A stretch of 64,000 nt of DNA from Balanoglossus misakiensis (lineage: Eukaryota > Hemichordata), in NCBI GenBank assembly GCA_040954595.2, contig CM082596.2:5518001-5582000 (forward strand). The letters run 5' to 3'. The notes below the pieces were generated by a model. That model had not been told where the DNA came from. It saw only the letters and a program-made list of their open reading frames with translations, and did not search any database. Numbering within the stretch: position 1 is the first letter of the stretch; each line of letters starts with the position of its first letter. Of this stretch, positions 1-11,200 are shown one piece after another. Made by a program: the position numbers and the translations under genes.

Positions 1-2028
1 GACATCTGTAGTAAATAACCATATGTAATAAATATTTCCTAGAAACTGCAACTCTATGTTCTAAAATTCTCTACAAATCTACAGTCAAGGATTAGTGTCC
101 TTCTCTTCCACAAGTACCCTTTGTAATACTTCCTGAATATAGCTGACATACAACATACAATAAATTACCAAACAAAAATAAAACTTTCGAGGCACCAAAT
201 GTCTTGACTATGAAAAACAATCATGAAAATTAACATTTAACAGAAAACTGCATTACAGGAGTCATCATTAAAGTTAAGACACCTATCCTAATCTAATCAT
301 CCGATTGGCTTTTCAAGCAACACCTCCTGATTGGTCACTCAGGAGCACGAAAACAGCAACAAGCTCTCTGATTGGTCACTTCCACTTTTACTTTCATGAG
401 TGCTGTCAGTTTATTGGCTACCAGGCAGCCATCTTGTCAGGAGATTTTCAAGGATCAGATGGACAATAATGAATAGAACAAGAAGTAGAATCCCTGTTAT
501 TTTTCCCTTACTGCTCGGGAAATTGCTGAGAATTATCCTCCCAGCCTACTACTCTCAAAGTTCGAAAAAATTATTCAGCTGGTGAAAACTAACCTGAAAA
601 TACTGTTATAATAGACCCGCATGTTAGTATGGTTGTGGTATCTACAGCAATATGGTTCTCACATTTTTACATCACAGATTCTCTGCTGTTCACAGGATAC
701 TAAGGCTCATGCACTAAAAATTAAAAAAAACATCACCTGTGTTATTTACATTCATTTTGGTACAGTCTAATACAGATAAGTGCACATGGACGTTTTGTTT
801 CATGGTAGATTCAGCAGAGATTTGTACGGGATTATCTGTTGTAATACACAATTTGAAAGATCTTTTCAGGTTTGAAAATGAAAAGAAACATCTTCGAAGT
901 TTAGATACCCAGAGTACTAGAGTAATGGTGCCGGAAAAAAGCCAACAAACAATATAAGTTACTTCCTGTTTGTAATATATTACATGGCACGCTTGTTACC
1001 TAAATACAACCGCACAAGAAATGGATTTTCTATTTTGTATAAGCACCCATGGTATAGATTTTTTCAGTAATATCCGCACATAAAAAATGAGATTTATACA
1101 AGATGTTATCTGACACAATTCACCTCACTAGTAACATTTATGAATTCTGTAAAATGTAAATACTTCTGAGAAAATTCTGACAACACGGTATTGTTTGAAA
1201 TCTCTTATTCAAACCCCTTTTTTCTGCCATAGCTTAGCTTCTCCACAGTTCGTGTGTACTTCAAGGGGTTTGGTCTATTTTAACCACACCAAAAAGTAAA
1301 CTTCACATCAAGGTTTGAGCCTGGCAAGGTAAGGGAGCTACGAGGTCAAAGGCCAATGTCAAAGCTCAAGCAAGGTCCTGACCTTTGACACAACATTCCC
1401 ACATGTAATATAATGCTGAAGTGGCATTGCTAGAATTTTCTCTTTTGCCAATCAGAACAAAATAAAATCCTGACACATAAGGTTTCCAAATGAAGAACAA
1501 TTACTTTTCAAATCTCTTTAAATTTTTTGTCACACCACATCCCACAATCATGCGCACCTCAAAAAAATTCTATGAATAAAAAACAACAGAAAACTGGACA
1601 TTTTCCCTGTTGAACATTTCCCAATAAAAATACAATTTGTGACTATAATTATATCTATCCCTTTTCAGAGAAATTTGACAATATACATTATGCCTTTAAG
1701 AGGTTGACATATATTTTACACTGCACTTATCTTCTGTACCGAAGAAATCTTCAATTCAAATCAAACATTGTCAAAAGTTGATGAAATCAAACCACAGATT
1801 CAGACTGGTACAACATTTTATATATGTACACAACACAAAACTAGAATTCTGAATCTGATAGCTACTGGTTATTCAGGGCTCAAGATGTTTGAACTTTTAA
1901 AAGGCATACGAAAAATCACAACACTTTTTGGGTAAGTAGATGAAATATCTGGCCATGTTTGTTCATAGGATCAAAATCCAGTTTTCTGTTTACTTCGTAT
2001 AAATTACACATTAACTCTGTAATATTTT
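1..2028 (-). other. LRP1 3' UTR and downstream flank
   Basis: AT-rich non-coding DNA after the stop codon. No convincing exon is visible on either strand. The first canonical AATAAA downstream of the stop on the minus strand is at 410-415, so the 3' UTR may be about 1.6 kb. Two copies of the phrase tgattggtcact lie at about 333-380. Confidence 0.6.
410..415 (-). promoter_or_regulatory. Candidate poly(A) signal AATAAA
   Basis: The only canonical hexamer I found on the minus strand downstream of the LRP1 stop in this window. Its use is an inference. Confidence 0.35.
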
Positions 2029-2241
2029 TTACTGCAGAATCGGATGACTCTCTTTGGTGCTTTCCATTGTGTCTTGATCGTGGACTTCCTCCCCTTCATC
2101 CTCCGGATTAAGGGGGCTGGTTTCGTCGTCCCCCTTTAAAACCAGAGTCTCTTTCTTGTCGTCTATGCTCGTCAGTGACGACGCCGCACTGCCGCCCCCA
2201 CTGTACAGCGTGTCGTACATCGGGTTGGAGAAGTTAGTGGG
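2029..2241 (-). CDS. LRP1: LRP1 exon 84: distal cytoplasmic tail with NPMY, stop
   Basis: Residues 4654-4723: [20 protein letters not shown] (human [20 protein letters not shown]), [11 protein letters not shown] (human LASTDEKREL), then an acidic extension and HPILQ followed by TAA. NPMY with YDTL (2206-2226) is the conserved internalisation motif and a PTB-domain binding site. The tail is about 20 residues longer than in human. Enters phase 0. Confidence 0.95.
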   Translation of the reverse strand, partial: PTNFSNPMYDTLYSGGGSAASSLTSIDDKKETLVLKGDDETSPLNPEDEGEEVHDQDTMESTKESHPILQ

Positions 2242-5200
2242 CTGCAGGAAGTGGGGTGGAGAAGAGAAACAAACAATCAGCACTGATTGCATGATGGGAG
2301 AAAATACAGACATATAGCTGATCTGCCATTTTGTTTTACCCGCAGTGATTGAAACATAGGACAGGTCTGCCATCTTTGCGACGGCAGGACATTCCAAACT
2401 CTAAGGGTTAGGGGTGAAAGGGGTACGACATATGCAATATCTGCATTCGCGTGAACCGAGAAATTCAAAAATACAGCTGAACATTTGCAGAACAAAAAGT
2501 ATATTGGGAAGGGAAGTCATGCAGTGTGGTTATAACATCACAGACAGCGGCATATCACAAAAATTTGTTTTTCAAACGGATGTGCCAACAGATACATAAG
2601 AAGTGCAGCAGCAGGGTGACGGAAAATGTCCCATATAAAAAATTCAAAATGATCATTACACGAGAGTGTGCGTGAAAGTGAATTTTGTTTTAAACTTCGA
2701 AATCTTTGCCTTCGGTCTCATCCAAACTTGCTGTCGTTATTGGCGTAGTTTCAGAATATTGAGACTGAGATACTTCCATGGACGTTGTCATGGGTGTGTT
2801 TTCATTATAGTTTACAGCCTCGAAAAGCTGATTGGAAAAATTGACATCCAGCTGCATGTTTGTATAAAGACAAGAAGAAAAGAAAAAAAGAAACAGAAAA
2901 GTTCAAAGACTACTCATTAAATTTCTTGCCGTTGTGGGCATGGCACAGATTTCTTTTGCGATACTTTTATGTTGTACAAATATCTGTTAGCATTACACTG
3001 CCATGTAATATATAACCACACTTAATGACAACCAAGTACATGTACTGGAAGAAGGACATTTGCACCATGTAATGACAAGATTTTCTTCTCTGGGTCACTC
3101 CACAACTGTGCAAGTTCTCTACGAATCTACCTGTGTTTTCATCATTTGGGAGCCCATTTACAGCTACAGACCAAATTCTAATCTATTATGAATTAATGCA
3201 ACTATCCTTTTCGCCATTTGGGGGGAAACACTGAAAGGAACAACTGGGGGAAATAGAAACATGCAACTCATAGACTGATTAGCGCAAATTGTAACAATAG
3301 TACATGTATGGATGCATACATTGTATAACAAAAATCTCAACATGACAACTTGGGCCCTGTTACAAGAACAAAAATATCATAAAAACTATCTGCCATACAC
3401 AGTATTGCACTAGATGGAATTTTCTGAAACATTAAATTTAAACTTTTGAAGGAAAAGAAATCCATACCTTTTCTGCATCTAAATTAAAACCTGTGTCTAG
3501 AAGGTCGGGTGCTCCTTCGTCGTCTTCATTTTGATCGTATAAAAATGTTGGATTTCCTATTTCTACATTAGTCGCTCCTCCGTTCTTCATTCTTTGGTGT
3601 TGGAAGCCACTAAATTGTCTTTGACATGAAAAGAGAGAGAAAAAAATAGCACTTAAATGTTCAGTCCTCAAATCAGATTTTGCAGGCATATTCAGTTAAG
3701 ATATACACTGTCCATACTGCAACAAACCAACTAAAATCTGTGATGCATTATTTGAATTATTTGAACAATACAACATCTATGCAACTTCATAATGTGGATA
3801 TACAAACCTCAACAACCAAGTTATTTATTTATGAACTTAAGGACTTTAAAGAAAGAGATGCCTAACTCGAATAAAGTCCCCCAGATTGGATATAAATATT
3901 GATTAAAGGTAATTTTTCCACACAAAGAAAACAAAACTTCTGTGTTGTACCTACCTAGTTCTTCTTCTATAAAATATAATTCCGAGTATAATTAAAATAA
4001 TTACAACTGCTAGTATAACAGGTACTGCTACTGCAACTGAAGCTAAAAAGAGAGAAAATATTTGTTTTCAATACAAGTTCACAAAATCCGGCAATAAAGG
4101 GGAGTATGAAATAAAATGATTGAGAGAAAATGTCAACAAGTGATCATGTAATGTGGAATTAACTCACTATTATCTTGCTTTTTCTCTTTTTTGCCAATTA
4201 TTCCTGCTTTCTTTGTTAAACAAGACTCTCCTGTCCATCCACTCTGGCAACTGTTAAGAAAATAAAAGGAAAATTGAAACTTCAATCAGTTGAGAATTAC
4301 CAAGTTCTGTCATATTTTGAAAAATACAAACTTCATCAGAAACAAACAGAGTTTGTAGTTTTTATGTCACACTCAATAAAACCTGTCATTTACGTTCTGA
4401 AGACATTTCACCTTTAATGACAAATTATCCTGAAATGCAAAGACAGGATGCTGACTTACTGGCACATGACATCATACTTGTCGGTGTGGACACAGTTGCC
4501 ATGGGGACCACAGTCCAGACTGCCACAGGCTTCCACTGACGCTTTCTTCATCTCGCAGTTATCGCCTATGAATTCCTCGGTACATCTGCAGAACAGTGAA
4601 AATAATGATTTTGTTTGATTTGAATTTATACCACAGTGCAAGTTATTAAGGAAAATGACAGTGTTATTGACTCCAGAGAAAATGAGAATTTTATACTTGA
4701 CATCACGAAGTGAAATTAAAATTTCAAAGTCCTCATTTATCTATAAGGTTAGTTTGATCATAGACAGTAGTCTAGAGTTTGATGTAAGTAGTACAATATT
4801 TACTCTGCCAATAAAACAGTAAAAAGTACACCTCAAGAACAATCCTGCTCCAGTCATATCAGTCAATTTTGCTTTTATAAGAGAAAAAACCCATAAAACT
4901 TACAAGCAGGTTGGCTCATTGCCTTTCTTCGTACAAGTCCCACCATTTTTACAGAAACCTTCGCACGACTTCAACTCGCAATTTGTACCTTCCCAGCCAG
5001 ACTGACAACTGCAAAAGAAATATTATTGATGTCAAGAAAATGAAAACGAGAAAAAAAAATTCTTGCTTCCAAAACCACCCACTGAATACAGATAATGTGC
5101 AATCCTAAATATGCCAACCTTTGATTGGTTTGGTTGTTGTTTTTTGTACGAGAATTTGTTTTCATTTGACTAAAGCAATTGCGCATTTACTTGCTCACGT

Positions 5201-8200
5201 CATAGTGGTAACTTGACAACCTAGCTCAAGTACTTAATTACATTAAGAGAAACAATCATGAGAATGAAAATGGTGGCAGTTTTTTATTACGATTCTTGAA
5301 AGGGTTTGTTATCTGTACCTGCATATTGCGTCTTCAGTATTCGAGCCGTTCTTGTACACACATTGCCCGTGGGGTTCACAGTCAAGGTGTTTGCAGTCAT
5401 CGGGATGGGCTAACACATGTTCACAGTACCTGCCTCCCCAATCGTCTGTGCAGCTGAAAGAGATGCTCGCATTGGTCAACCCTGTGTCATGTGATCGAGA
5501 ACTGAGAACGTGATTGGTTGGTGGCATGATCGATTGAGCAGGGCACTGCCTGTGCCTCGGCAAGGCTGATTGGTCAAATATGGTATCAAGCAGTTTACTA
5601 GCACATGAAAGCACAGTTATTATTTGTCAAAAGTTGTCAAAACGAGACTTTGAATATAACTGAATTGCACTTACTTGCATAAGAGATCAGTTTTGGTTTC
5701 AAGGCACTCTCCGCCATTCTTGCATCGACCTACACACAAGTCCACCTCACACTGTGAGCTGTTGTAACGTGGTGTACACATACACCTTTTAGTACTTCCT
5801 AAGAAAATAAAGAAAAAATAAACCAAATATTAACATTCTCATTAGAACTGGACATTTCTCTCACAATCTAATAGTCGTTTAGGCAAGCTCAAGTTTTGTC
5901 AGTAGGCTGCAGATCATGACAGCGGAAATCTTATGTTTTCACACAAACAACATAGACAGCTCATGAAGACTTGAGACATTCAAATGCACACACCCAAAAA
6001 ATCTACCTACCGTCAGAGATGCACTTTCCGTTGTTCTTGCAGTAGTCTTTGCATTCGTTGATCTCACAACGGACGCCGGAGTAGGGCGGACTACATTGGC
6101 ACTCGGCTTGCTTGTTTTCACTTGGGCTGCTCACTTTGCAGAAGCCTCCGTTCAGACAATAGTTGTCACACATGTTGTTCAGGCAGTGGATACCACTGTA
6201 GCTTCCTTTGCACCTGAAACGGGCGGCAAAAGTTTGTATTAATTGACCTATAAACCCTAATGCTACTGGGTGTCATACATGTACCTGTTAGAGTGTCAAG
6301 TCCCTTAAAACACGTATTTGCCACTTTTTCTTCTGAAACGTATCTTGCCAGTCTTGACATGGCTCTCATACGTACTTATAGACACACTTGGCAGTCTGAA
6401 CCCCTTGTAAAATGTCTCAAATCACACTGGTTTGCACTGTATTGGTCTGAGGTTCTTGCATAGGCCCCACTGATTAACACACACTTGGCAGTCTAACAGG
6501 CCTGGGAGCCAGGAACAACACACACCCTTTTATGAGGTTACGGCAATAGGTTTTGAATAACGTAAAGTAGTGAGAGAGCTAGTCAGAAACGCTGGGTACA
6601 TACTTGCACGTCGGCATGCCGTTCACAATGATGCACTCGCCGTGATTCTGACAGAAATCCTGACACTTGGAAATGGTGCAGCGGGGACCTCCGAACTCGT
6701 CGGTGCAGGCGCAGTACAGCCAACCGTGCTCCGGGATGCAGGTCCCTCCATTCAGGCAGTAGTTGGCACAAATGTCCATCTGGCAACGCTCACCGGAATA
6801 CTGCAAGGGGCACCTGAAATTGAAAGAAACCGCTGATGCAAATTGCTTCATTTTTTTCAGATATTTGACCGTTTTCACATTTTCTGAACTCATTTGCATG
6901 TTTCAGTGGTGACAACTTCACTGGAACAAAATCCCATTTACAGTCCAGCATTCATGGCCGAACTGTACAAATATAAACACGATACGTCTAGCACTTCTCA
7001 AGTTCATCAACATTATATTTTTTTCTCAACAAACTGGATGAATCCATACAAAAATAACAGATTCAACTCACTTGCAAGTCGGCTTGCTGTCCAATATTAA
7101 ACATGTACCTCCATTGATACAATTCAGCTGTTCACATCCGAAAGCTAGAAAATAACAGACAGTTGATTATTTTATATCAAATGTATCAGTCTTGAAAGTA
7201 ATGGATGACAAGTACAAGCATCTTATGCTTATCTCAGAGGATACTAATTTATTCTGTCACAGACGGGCAAAAAGATATGAACGCATTTCATACAAAACCC
7301 AACAAACAGTTTCAAGTGTTCTGTTGTATTCTTCGCCACAAGTCTAACATTATTCCCATTGAATGTGATTGCAATAATGCCAACACTGAGCACAAAAACA
7401 TGACTTCATTTGCCATCGCAGGAAATGCAGAATCGATAACAAGCAAGAGTTCCGGTCACCATCAAGCAGTGTTTTTGCTAAGGTTGGGGAACGTTGGTAA
7501 ATAATTTGGGAGCCCTGGTAATACTTATACTTAAATCCATTAACTTGACTGCAGTGATATACCAAGGGGAACCCCGGTAACATTTACCTGGGTACCGCCC
7601 TTAACAAAAACACTGAACAAGGGCAGCAAGCATTACTTACATGTGCATGAGCCGTTGGCCAAGCGTTCATATCCGTTCGGACAGCCACAGGTGAATCCAA
7701 CAGGCTTCGGTAGACAGAGGTTGTGATCGGGACAGATGGTTCCATTACACGCTGCAGGAACTACAAGACGAAAAAACAGACTGCGTTTCTGACAGATCTC
7801 TTATCACAAAAGTGCAGGATGTGCAAATTAGACAAATACACCACTTCTCTTTCTAACCTTCACTGCAATGTTCTATAGAGTTCATTATAATATACCTCAT
7901 GCTAATACTGTGCCGTGATTCGCCAGAATCCGTCACATGATACAAAAATAGAATCGACTATGAACCGCTAGGGAAATAGCAGAAAAAATATAAACCGGTC
8001 ACGTGACCAGCGTGAGTGCGCAGACTCGGTCACGTCAATCAGCGTCGCGTCGTCTGACACAATGGCCACCGCGGAAGATGTCGTCTGCCAACCTCAAGAG
8101 AAAATTGCAAGATTTTCCCAGCTGTTAGCATGAGGTTTATTATAAAACACCTATAGCCTGGCCTATATTCGGGCCATAGCAGCCGTTTATTACCCCCTCG

Positions 8201-11200
8201 TGACTGTGAGTTACCAGAATCATATGCTATTTCCCGAGGCCGCAGGCCGAGGGAAATAGCATATGATTCTGGTAACTCACAGCCCCTCGGGTGTAATAAA
8301 CGGCCGCTATGGCCCTCATGGCCAGGCAATAGGTGTTCAATATAGCATTCTATAGATTTTGACATTTCCATAGAACAAATTCAACAGAAAATGGTGCCAA
8401 AACTCTATACATTTCAATAGAAGTTACATGGGTGACTATTAATCTATGCTTTTAATCTTCTGAATGATGTCTTACATCACCATACGGTCACAAATACAAT
8501 GCGTCATCACCGTAAATTCCAACCGTACGTACCTTGCGGCTGCTTGAGTTCGTGAACAATCACGATGTCTGTCGCTCGCTGCAGACTGGGCACCAGAACT
8601 GTGTACTCCTTGGTGTACTTGTTCAGTTTGAAAATCTTGTTGCTTCCGAAGGTAGTTCCGTAGATGTAATCTTCAAAGACGTCGATCATGTGTGGCTGGT
8701 CACCATCTGCAGAAATGCAAATCATGGAACCGGTTCAATCAGGTTCAAACAGGTTAAAATTGACAATGCACAGAGGCTGTTGTCCCCAGGGAAAGCTTAA
8801 AGCCAGTATACTGAAGTCTCTTAATATTTGCTATGAACCTCTGTAGATGTGTCGAAAATGTGAAAAGATACACACGCCCAATTAAAGTGTGTATACAAAA
8901 ACTGGCTCACCTCTTGGGAATCGATTGATGACGATTCTGTCGCTGCCGTCCAGTTTAACACTCTCAACAGAATGAGCCTTGGGGTCTGCCCAGTACAGTC
9001 TTCCAATGCTGAAATCTATCGCCAGTCCTGTCGGCCACTCCAGATTGTCACTGACCAGTACAAACCGGTTTGAACCGTCTTGGTTGGCACATTCAATCTT
9101 GGGAGTATCTCCCCAGTCAGTCCAATATATTTTCCTGTGATGAAATTTCGAGAATTATTTGTTAAACTCTTTTTATCCAGAGAAAAAAAGATATCTATTC
9201 AGTATTATCTTTGATAACTTTGTGCCCAAGGACTCGTCATGTGATCAGCTGGACAGACGACTAACTCTTCAAGTTCAAGGGCGTCAACTACACTTACCCT
9301 CCCTCTGGGTTAACTACGATGGCGTGTGGGCGGTCCAGTCCTGTGTTGATCAAGGTCCTCCTGTTGCCGCCAAAGCTGTCAGCCACTTCGACAGTGTCGA
9401 GGCTGGAATCCGTCCAGTAGATCAGATCGTTGACCCAATCGACGGCAATACCACGAGGCTCACCAAGCCCTGAAATCTGCAAGAGCAGAATCACACGACC
9501 ACATGTAACTTCAACATGCCTAGTCCAGAATAAAATGTCACACCCAGACTACTGTAGTGTTCTAAGGAAAATAGATGGGATTGGTGAAGTGATAACAGAA
9601 CGAATACAAAACACGTTCATAGGAATATGGCCGTTTTTTGCACATGGATTTGTTCGTGCCATGCTGTGTTCAAATTCCGGGTTTTGCATACAATGTATAT
9701 TTACTTAATATTTTCTGCAGTAGCAGGTCACCAATAGTTGGTAATGACAAAGGTTTCAATTGCCAAAGAAGAAAGAAGAAACTAGAGTATACTCGGATGA
9801 AACCTTGTAAAAAGAACGTGCCATCCACTATATGCTTTAACACATGTATGACAACTACTATGCACTCACAAAGACACCTTCTGACTGGTCTCTCTTTTTT
9901 CGTCTTCTTTCGGTTTGCGTGGGAGGGTTCAACGTTCGCCTGTTGATTGTGTGGCTGTGAATGTTTGTCCAGAACATTACACCGTATCCGAAGTGGTAGT
10001 CGGCGCTTTCAATTCTCGTCGTCTCGTCGCCCAGATAGTCAGTGTCGTAGGTGTTACCAGGGCGATCGGGGTCTAGATGTCGCAGTTCGCTATCATTCGG
10101 GATGACGAGGTAGTCACTTTCACCTAAGAATGGCAGAACATACATGTACATCAATTCAGGCATCTGATTACAACAAATTCAGTTGCGACTACCTAAATCC
10201 CATCGGATCCTCACATACCAGTACAAGTACGCTAAAGCAGTGAATGTTTTTTTTCCCCTTACCTCCTGCTTTACACTGTCCTTGGGCATCTCTGTAATAT
10301 CCATCAAGACACTCGCACATGTAGGATCCCTTCGTGTTGACACATACTTGAGAGCACTGGCCGTATATTTCACACTCATTAACGTCTAAAAAACCAAAAT
10401 CACAATCACAGTGAGATTGAGTGAAATATGACAAGTTCCAATTCAAAGTAGATTGTCTGAAAGAAGCTTATAGTGCATCCATAACTTTAAAGCCCCAGTA
10501 CCTGCTATTGTTTTCATGAATATACCGTCAGATTTGGAATGGTCCATTTTAATGAGCTAACTGACAGGCATATATAAACACATTATCAACCTCGGATTGT
10601 GGCTGTATGTTATGAACAAGTTAACTAATAAACATGAGGTTTAGCGACCCATTGCAAGCGTTCGCGACTACCGTGGTTTTGCGCACATGGGTACTAGAAT
10701 CTTAGAAAATTCAAAATTTTGTCGTTTGTGGATGGGGGATGAGGAGAAGACCGAAATGTGTCACTGATTAAAATCATCACGGCATGAAAAGCGGCAACTA
10801 GTATTTGGGGCTTTAAGTAATCACTGCCTAGATGTTTGTATTTCTTACCTCCACAGGTGTGCCGGTCATTCTCCAATTTGTAACCTCCGTCGCAGGAGCA
10901 CACATAGCCGCCTTCTATCTTGACGCACTTGTGTTGGCAGCCTCCGTTGTTCTGGCTGCACTCATCCACGTCTGGTGTGCCTGGACGCGCTATTCATGGA
11001 AAGATTGTGCGACATGGTGTGAGACAATCGGCACAAGAAAATCATTGCCAAGAACTACCATCAAAGTTGTCACGGATACCAGTTGTCTTGGTAACTACGC
11101 GATATACTTACTGCAGTTTGCTTCATCCGAATAGAAGCCGTCCTCACAGTCATCTTCATGATCACAGACGAAAACGCTCGGAATGCATCTGTGGTTGGCA

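Noticed and set aside
2666-2920. Plus-strand open frame of 84 codons overlapping the alternative tail exon
   Set aside because: It has no homology, and the minus-strand reading explains the region better (acceptor, phase and similarity to exon 84).
7579-7590. 12-nt in-frame segment (GGCGGTACCCAG) in intron 73
   Set aside because: It lies in a repetitive-looking stretch with ccggggttcccc phrases, and both splice sites are weak.
9871-9877. Alternative donor GTGTCTTT for exon 69
   Set aside because: Weaker than GTGAGTGC 8 bases on, and it would need the internal acceptor TTTCAG in exon 70, removing the conserved Ile-Ser before Gly-Leu.
10218-10230. 13-nt segment with a strong GTATGTG donor in intron 68
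   Set aside because: Its length is not a multiple of three and it would shift the frame into propeller 8.
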